Shown: positions 13,857-18,894 of the stretch, piece by piece | How the letters are laid out: every line of letters begins with the position of its first letter | Position numbering within the stretch: position 1 is the stretch's first letter | NCBI GenBank assembly: GCA_945872375.1 | Contig: CAMBYR010000010.1 | Span: 1-18,894 of the forward strand | Origin: an uncultured Blautia sp. | GTDB lineage: Bacteria > Bacillota > Clostridia > Lachnospirales > Lachnospiraceae | Direction of reading: 5' to 3' | DNA length: 18,894 nt | Program-made: the position numbers and the translations under genes | The notes under the pieces: generated by a model | What the model was told of the DNA's origin: nothing | What the model saw: the letters and a program-made list of their open reading frames with translations, nothing else | Database searches by the model: none

Positions 13857-15752
13857 CTATACAATTCGTTTGAATTTCTTTTCCAGTTCTGTTTTTGACA
13901 TGGAGATGATGGTTGGTCTTCCGTGGGGACAATGGTACGGATTTTCCAGCTTGAGCAGCTCATCAATCAATTCGTCAGCTTCCCGTACCGACATTTTATG
14001 ATTGCCTTTGACAGCAGCCTTACAGGCCATCGTGGCCAGACGGGAAGTAAAGAGGGAAAGCGCCTGCTTCTCTCCGTCGGCTGCAAGATGATCCAGCATG
14101 TCCAGGAACAACTCCTCCTCTGCGATTCCATATAGGTTTGCAGGAACTGCACTGATGCAGTATTCTCTTCCGCCAAAGGGTTCTATCTCAAAACCAAATT
14201 CCCGGAAATATGTTTCATTAGCCTTTAACAGTGCCTCCTCCTGCAGATTCAGCGTCACGATCAGAGGCGGACTGACATACTGGGATTCCACGGTCTGGTT
14301 TTCAAATTGTTTGACCAGTCGCTCATAGAACACTTTTTCGTGGGCAGCGTGCTGGTCGATAATATAAAAGTCTTCTCCGAACTGCACCAGCCAGTATGTG
14401 TCAAAAAGCTGGCCGATCAGCTGATGATGAATCCGGGATTCCGGTGCCAGAAGACGTTCCTCAAACAGATTCATCTGGGAAGGAGATTCCTCTTTAGGAG
14501 GTTCTGGTTTTAGCGGCTGCTTTACGATTTTTTCCTTCATCGGCTCCTGCTTCGGTATATCCATTATTTTCTGCTGGTTTTCCCGAAGAGTTCCGGAAAA
14601 AAGAAGTTCCTCCTCCTTTGTAAACGCCGTTTCCTGTTCCCGGCGCTTCTTTTCAAAAGGCTCCGGAATATCACCGGGTTTTACAATCTGTTTCTCCTGT
14701 TTCTCCTGTTTTTCCTTTTCCTCTTTTCCGAAGGATACTGACGGAATCATTTCTTTTCTCGTCAGCGCACGCCGAATCGTATCAAAAACGGCATCATACA
14801 CTTCGGTTCCTCTGGCAAATCGTACTTCTCTTTTTGCCGGATGAACATTTACATCCAGATCATTTCCGTCCATTTCCATATGAAGAGAAACGAAAGGGAA
14901 TTTATGCTGCATCAGAAAACCCTTGTAGGCATCTTCAATGGCTTTTGTAATAATATTATTTTTTACATATCTTCCGTTGATATAATAATTTTCAAAGGAA
15001 CGGTTTCCTCTGGAGATCTCCGGTTTCCCGGCAAATCCCGATATTTTCATAAACTCATTTTCATATTGTATTTCCAGAAGTCCTTTGGCAATGTCTTTTC
15101 CATATACCTGAAAAATCACATCTCTGGTACTGTAGTTTCCGGATGTATGAAGTTTGACCTGTCTGTTCTGAATATATTTAAAAGAGATCTCCGGATGCGA
15201 AAGCGCCAGCTGTTCCATGAGGATTCCAATATAGTTTGCTTCTGTGGTATCTGATTTCAGGAATTTGCTCCGTGCCGGTGTATTATAAAACAGATTCCGC
15301 ACAAGGAAGGTGGTTCCATCCGGAGCGCCGGCCTCTTCCAGGGAGACTTCCCTTCCGCCTTCGATCAGATAGCGGACACCGCTGATGGCAGAAGGCGTTT
15401 TCGTAATCAGCTCTACCCTGGAAACAGCCGCAATACTGGAAAGAGCCTCACCGCGAAATCCCAGTGAGGCAATATGTTCCAGATCTTCTATTTTTTCCAT
15501 TTTGCTGGTGGCATGGCGAAGAAAGGCAAGGGGGACCTGATCCGCCTCCATTCCTCCACCGTTATCCGTAATCCGGATCAGCTTTTTCCCGCCGTCGGCA
15601 ATCTCCACCGTAACTGCCGTGGCGCCTGCATCAATGGCATTTTCCACAAGCTCCTTTACTACAGAGGAAGGGCGTTCCACCACTTCTCCGGCAGCAATTT
15701 TGTCAATGGTATGCTGATCCAGAACTGCAATTTTTTTCACATTTATCACCAT
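13857..15752 (-). CDS. mutL: DNA mismatch repair endonuclease MutL
   Basis: MutL is recruited by mismatch-bound MutS and nicks the new strand. Its 631 residues hold an N-terminal GHKL ATPase: the ELVENAIDAG region (34-43) with catalytic Glu37, DNGGGM (63-68) and GFRGEAL (98-104). A flexible Lys/Glu/Pro-rich linker (about 335-440) precedes the C-terminal endonuclease domain. DQHAAHEKVFYE (466-477) is the metal motif DQHA(x)2E(x)4E, with ACK (576-578) and CPHGRP (608-613) as its partners, so this is an endonuclease-type MutL. QMNLF at 426-430 is a canonical sliding-clamp motif in the linker. The ATG at 15752 overlaps the mutS stop by 7 nt. A GTG at 15740 (start VKKIAVLDQ) aligns better with other MutL N-termini and has GGTGAT just before it, so the true start may be four codons later. 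Confidence 0.97.
   Translation of the reverse strand: MVINVKKIAVLDQHTIDKIAAGEVVERPSSVVKELVENAIDAGATAVTVEIADGGKKLIRITDNGGGMEADQVPLAFLRHATSKMEKIEDLEHIASLGFRGEALSSIAAVSRVELITKTPSAISGVRYLIEGGREVSLEEAGAPDGTTFLVRNLFYNTPARSKFLKSDTTEANYIGILMEQLALSHPEISFKYIQNRQVKLHTSGNYSTRDVIFQVYGKDIAKGLLEIQYENEFMKISGFAGKPEISRGNRSFENYYINGRYVKNNIITKAIEDAYKGFLMQHKFPFVSLHMEMDGNDLDVNVHPAKREVRFARGTEVYDAVFDTIRRALTRKEMIPSVSFGKEEKEKQEKQEKQIVKPGDIPEPFEKKRREQETAFTKEEELLFSGTLRENQQKIMDIPKQEPMKEKIVKQPLKPEPPKEESPSQMNLFEERLLAPESRIHHQLIGQLFDTYWLVQFGEDFYIIDQHAAHEKVFYERLVKQFENQTVESQYVSPPLIVTLNLQEEALLKANETYFREFGFEIEPFGGREYCISAVPANLYGIAEEELFLDMLDHLAADGEKQALSLFTSRLATMACKAAVKGNHKMSVREADELIDELLKLENPYHCPHGRPTIISMSKTELEKKFKRIV
14688..14714 (-). 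repeat. Three tandem 9-nt units in the mutL linker
   Basis: On the plus strand ctgtttctc occurs twice in a row, followed by ctgtttttc (one mismatch). It encodes EKQEKQEKQ near residues 347-355 of MutL. The unit is a multiple of three, so copy changes would alter linker length without a frameshift. Confidence 0.8.
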
Positions 15753-18379
15753 CGATTCTTAATTTTGTTCTGAAGGTTATAAAGGATATTCATGCATTCC
15801 ATGGGAGTAAGATTACTGAGATCCAGTCCCCGGATTTCTTCAATAATATCATTATCCTGTACGGTATCAAAGAGAGACATCTGCGCCATATCCACCTGAT
15901 CATAGGTGATCTTCTGTTTCTTTTTGGGAGCCGTAAGATCCTTGACAGCAGCCGTAATATCTGCATCACTCAGCTCTTCCACCAGTTCTTTGGCACGCTG
16001 AATTACGGAATCCGGCACTCCTGCAAGCTTGGCCACCTGAATTCCATAGCTCTTGTCTGCACCGCCTTTCACGATCTTTCGCAAAAATACGATGTCATCG
16101 CCTTTTTCTTTGACTGCGATACAGTAATTGTTGACTCCCGGAAGTTTGCCCTCCAGCTCTGTCAGTTCATGATAATGAGTGGCAAACAGTGTCTTTGCGC
16201 CGCAGAGCTTTGTATTGCTGATGTGCTCGATAACCGCCCAGGCAATGGAGAGACCATCAAAGGTGCTGGTTCCACGTCCGATTTCGTCCAGAATCAGAAG
16301 ACTGCGGGAGGTGGCATTTCGAAGAATATTGGCAACCTCTGTCATTTCCACCATAAAGGTACTCTGCCCGCTGGCAAGATCATCCGATGCGCCGACTCTG
16401 GTAAAAATCCGGTCTACAATTCCAATATTGGCTTTATCTGCCGGAACGAAGCTGCCAATCTGGGCCATCAGAACGATCAGAGCACTTTGCCTCATATACG
16501 TGGATTTTCCTGCCATATTCGGGCCTGTGATAATGGAAACTCTTTTTTTCTGGTTGTCCAGATAAGTGTCATTGGCGATGAACATATCATGCTCGATCAT
16601 CTGCTCCACCACAGGATGACGGCCGTTTTTAATGTCCAGCACACCATTGGTGTTGATCTTTGGTCTGACATAGTTATTTCTGTCAGCCACCACTGCCAGG
16701 GATGCAAACACATCCAGCGCAGCTACCGCTTTTGCCGTTTTCTGGATGCGGACCACTTCCTGTCCTACCTTATCACGAACTTCGCAGAAAAGCTGATATT
16801 CCAGAGAACAAAGTTTATCCTCAGCGCCCAGGATCATATCCTCCAGTTCTTTGAGTTCCTGTGTAATATAGCGTTCCGCATTTGCAAGCGTCTGTTTGCG
16901 CACATAATTATCCGGAACAAGATCCCGGAAGGAATTTGTCACTTCCAGGGAATAGCCAAATACACGATTAAATTTTATTTTCAGGTTTTTGATTCCGGTG
17001 CGCTCCCGTTCCTTCACTTCCATCTCAGAAAGCCATTTTTTTCCATCGGTACGGGAACGGCGCAGTTTATCTACCAGTTCATGATAGCCTTCACGGATAA
17101 TCCCTCCATCCTTCTGAGCCAGCGGCGGTTCATCACAGATGGCGCTTTTGATCAGCTCCGTCATGTCCTCCAGGCCGTCCATATCCTCATTGATCTGCTG
17201 CAAAAGCGGCGAATGAAAATCATTGAGGATCTGCTTGATAAACGGAAGCATTTCCAGAGAAGAGGCAAATGCCATCAGATCTCTCGGATTAGCCGACTGA
17301 TAGCTGATGCGGCTGATCAGACGCTCCAGGTCGTACACGGGATTTAAGTATTCCCGGATCTCCTCCCTGAGCATTGCCATACTTTTCAGTTCTTCCACCG
17401 CTTCCAGACGGCGATTGATCTCCTCTGCATCGATCAGAGGCTGTTCCACATATGACCGCAGTGTTCTTGCGCCCATGGCTGTTTTGGTTTTATCCAGCAC
17501 CCATAACAGGGAGCCTCTTTTCTGTTTTTCGCGAAGCGTTTCCACCAGCTCCAGATTTCTTCTGCTGGAACTGTCAATCAGCATAAAGGTTTCCGCAGCA
17601 TATGGATGAATGGTGGCCATATGGGACAATGCCGTTTTCTGTGTCTCTGTCAGATAAAGAAACAGCGCACCTGCGGCAATGGTTCCGCTGTCGTAATCCT
17701 CGATTCCCAGGCCCGAAAGAGTGGATACATGAAAATGCTCTTTCAGAGTCCGACGGCAGAGTTCATCATCAAAGTACCAGGAATCCAGAGAATAAATGCA
17801 GATGTGCAGACGGCTTTTCAGGTCTTCGGTATCAATGCCGCTGACAAAAAAAGCGTCATTACAGATAATTTCCGCAGGGGTAAATTTGTTGATCTCATCC
17901 AGCAGTTTTGACGGACGGTCAACTTCCGTTACAAAACAGTCTCCTGTGGTAATATCTGCGATGGCACATCCAAAATGGTCTTCCATGGATACAATAGACA
18001 TCAGATAATTGTTTTTTGATTCATCCAGCGTGGCAGCATCCAGTGTGGTTCCCGGGGTCACGACCCGGATAACTTCCCGTTTTACCAGCCCCTTTGCCTG
18101 TTTGGGATCCTCCACCTGTTCACAGATCGCTACTTTATAACCCTTCTCAATCAGCCGCTTGATATAGGTCTCCGCTGCATGATAAGGGACTCCGCACATG
18201 GGAGCCCGCTCTTCCAGTCCACAGTCTTTCCCGGTCAGGGTGATTTCCAGTTCTTTTGTGACCAGCAAAGCGTCATCAAAGAACATTTCATAGAAATCCC
18301 CCAATCGGTAAAAAAGAATGCAGTCTTTATATTCTTCCTTTGTTTTCAGGTATTCCTGCATCATTGGTGATAAAGCCAT
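15746..18379 (-). CDS. mutS: DNA mismatch repair protein MutS
   Basis: MutS recognises mismatches and small loops and starts repair with MutL. It has 877 residues, a normal length. The mismatch-reading motif GDFYEMF (27-33) has Phe29 and Glu31 (Phe-x-Glu). Connector and lever domains follow, with SSRRNLELVETL (271-282) marking the start of the core. ATPase motifs are TGPNMAGKST (618-627, Lys625), the signature STFMVEMTEVANIL (673-686), Walker B LLILDEIGRGTSTFDG (694-709) and THYHEL (734-739). QMSLF at 833-837 is a clamp-binding motif, followed by the C-terminal helical tail (LTPMECMNILYNLQ). These features identify MutS1 rather than MutS2: there is no Smr domain and the mismatch domain is present. 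The ATG has AAAGGAG 12 nt upstream, a rather long spacing. It is probably the first gene of the repair block. Confidence 0.98.
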   Translation of the reverse strand: MALSPMMQEYLKTKEEYKDCILFYRLGDFYEMFFDDALLVTKELEITLTGKDCGLEERAPMCGVPYHAAETYIKRLIEKGYKVAICEQVEDPKQAKGLVKREVIRVVTPGTTLDAATLDESKNNYLMSIVSMEDHFGCAIADITTGDCFVTEVDRPSKLLDEINKFTPAEIICNDAFFVSGIDTEDLKSRLHICIYSLDSWYFDDELCRRTLKEHFHVSTLSGLGIEDYDSGTIAAGALFLYLTETQKTALSHMATIHPYAAETFMLIDSSSRRNLELVETLREKQKRGSLLWVLDKTKTAMGARTLRSYVEQPLIDAEEINRRLEAVEELKSMAMLREEIREYLNPVYDLERLISRISYQSANPRDLMAFASSLEMLPFIKQILNDFHSPLLQQINEDMDGLEDMTELIKSAICDEPPLAQKDGGIIREGYHELVDKLRRSRTDGKKWLSEMEVKERERTGIKNLKIKFNRVFGYSLEVTNSFRDLVPDNYVRKQTLANAERYITQELKELEDMILGAEDKLCSLEYQLFCEVRDKVGQEVVRIQKTAKAVAALDVFASLAVVADRNNYVRPKINTNGVLDIKNGRHPVVEQMIEHDMFIANDTYLDNQKKRVSIITGPNMAGKSTYMRQSALIVLMAQIGSFVPADKANIGIVDRIFTRVGASDDLASGQSTFMVEMTEVANILRNATSRSLLILDEIGRGTSTFDGLSIAWAVIEHISNTKLCGAKTLFATHYHELTELEGKLPGVNNYCIAVKEKGDDIVFLRKIVKGGADKSYGIQVAKLAGVPDSVIQRAKELVEELSDADITAAVKDLTAPKKKQKITYDQVDMAQMSLFDTVQDNDIIEEIRGLDLSNLTPMECMNILYNLQNKIKNRW

Positions 18380-18403
18380 GTATCGTTAAAGCTCCTTTAT
18401 TTA

Positions 18404-18418
18404 TGCGGAAAATCCGCA
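18404..18418. repeat. Perfect inverted repeat in the mutS leader
   Basis: TGCGGA and TCCGCA (6 bp) flank a 3-nt AAA/TTT loop. In the mutS transcript the hairpin ends only 5 nt before the AAAGGAG site, so it would sit just upstream of the ribosome site. On the plus strand it is followed by a T-rich stretch, but nothing is encoded in that direction. Confidence 0.65.
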
Positions 18419-18435
18419 CATATTATTTTTTGACG

Positions 18436-18452
18436 GGTACCTGTTCCGTACC
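18436..18452. repeat. Short inverted repeat in the mutS leader
   Basis: GGTAC and GTACC (5 bp) flank a 7-nt loop. It is short and could be chance, but it lies upstream of the second hairpin in the same leader. Confidence 0.4.
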
Positions 18453-18515
18453 TTCACAGTTACAATTGCTTCTATAATTATGCTGTAAAGCTGAATTAAT
18501 ACGGACTTTATCATA

Positions 18516-18894
18516 TCATCCTTTGATTTTATTTTCAACATGATTTTTTTTACGGCCCTGCATCCATTCGAGAATCCTTTGTTTTGTCAGCTTTTCCGTG
18601 GATGCCCCCGGGAACAGGGTGCTGTAGGATGCCCCGGCACATGCAAAACGGCATGCCGCCTCCACACTCTCTCCCTGAAGGATCTGGCTGAGAAACAGCG
18701 CAGACATACAATCCCCGGCTCCGGTGGTGTCCACCGGCCGAACATGTACGGCCGGAATCATTCCCGTATTATTTTCCTCCATATAATAACAGCCGTCACT
18801 TCCGCATTTGATCACCACGCAGCCGACACCCAGATTTTTATATTGCTCCGCCGCCTTCGAAACATCAGACGCTTTTGTCATTTCAAATGCGTCG
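18516..18894 (-). CDS. C-terminal part of a PfkB/ribokinase-family carbohydrate kinase, cut by window edge
   Basis: The last 125 residues are visible; the N-terminal two thirds lie beyond the window. The fragment has the second PfkB signature DTTGAGDCMSALFLSQIL at about residues 55-72 of the visible part. This contains the anion hole Gly-Ala-Gly and the catalytic base Asp61 of the fragment. CVVIKCGSDGCYY at 25-37 is the preceding ATP-site strand and loop. DAFE at the very edge resembles the N-x-x-E region of ribokinases. The family phosphorylates sugars or nucleosides with ATP; the substrate cannot be told from this part. It ends in TGA, with no obvious terminator before mutS. Confidence 0.9.
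   Translation of the reverse strand, partial: DAFEMTKASDVSKAAEQYKNLGVGCVVIKCGSDGCYYMEENNTGMIPAVHVRPVDTTGAGDCMSALFLSQILQGESVEAACRFACAGASYSTLFPGASTEKLTKQRILEWMQGRKKNHVENKIKG

Larger units (their letters stand above)
18380..18515 (-). other. Intergenic region upstream of mutS
   Basis: This 136-nt AT-rich gap is the only gap above 60 nt in the window. On the minus strand it holds, in order, a possible -10 box CATAAT without a convincing -35, a small GGTAC/GTACC hairpin, an A-rich stretch, a TGCGGA/TCCGCA hairpin, and the AAAGGAG site of mutS. I see no strong terminator for the kinase gene and no riboswitch I can name. It probably contains the mutS promoter, but I cannot place it with confidence. 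Confidence 0.6.

Noticed and set aside
13831..13932. N-terminal extension of MiaA by 34 codons
   Set aside because: It overlaps the mutL end and includes the AAGGAGG site; MiaA begins shortly before the P-loop.
16169..17347. 392-codon plus-strand open frame opposite mutS
   Set aside because: It lies wholly within mutS, with a His/Ile-rich translation and no recognisable family.
18404..18433. Intrinsic terminator on the plus strand (hairpin plus T-rich tract)
   Set aside because: The stem is only 6 bp, the T-run is interrupted, and no gene points that way.
18436..18452. LexA/SOS operator before mutS
   Set aside because: The GGTAC repeat does not match the Firmicutes GAAC(N4)GTTC type of SOS box.

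Overview
The window is a compact stretch of chromosome with 15 protein-coding genes, all on the minus strand. The two outermost genes are cut by the window edges. There is no mobile element, RNA gene or CRISPR array that I can support. Gene order and protein style point to a Clostridia bacterium, most likely Lachnospiraceae. The evidence is a radC-mreB-mreC-mreD-min order like that of Bacillus and Clostridium, a very long clostridial-type PBP2, an endonuclease-type MutL and strong AGGAGG-like ribosome binding sites. The family-level placement is inference.

Read in the direction of transcription (high to low coordinates), the first region is the tail of a PfkB-family sugar kinase (18894-18516). 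It is followed by the only real intergenic gap (18515-18380), which contains two small hairpins. Next comes a repair, tRNA-modification and metabolism block: mutS, mutL (overlapping mutS by 7 nt), miaA, a PLP-dependent methionine gamma-lyase/YnbB-like enzyme, and two orphan flavoproteins (HI0933/YhiN type, then COG2509 type) joined by an ATGA overlap. mutS-mutL-miaA-ynbB resembles the Bacillus order, but hfq is missing between miaA and ynbB.

A candidate promoter overlapping the end of the COG2509 gene precedes the second block, a cell-envelope and division operon of more than 8 kb: radC, a divergent mreB-like gene, mreC, mreD, mrdA (PBP2), minD, minE, rodA, and the start of a membrane-anchored extracytoplasmic protein that may be a DD-carboxypeptidase. 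Gaps are small (3-57 nt) or the genes overlap. MreC, MreD, RodA and PBP2 would form the lateral-wall synthesis complex. MinD and MinE place the division septum. minC is not at its usual place before minD.

The most notable features are: a roughly 245-residue insertion inside the PBP2 transpeptidase domain, with a Cys/His set near the active site that could bind metal; an MreB-family protein whose phosphate-binding motifs are altered (Asp to Asn); a min locus with no minC and an atypical MinE N-terminus; and matching QMxLF sliding-clamp motifs in MutS and MutL. None of these proves an undescribed system. They are variations in core machinery rather than accessory cargo.
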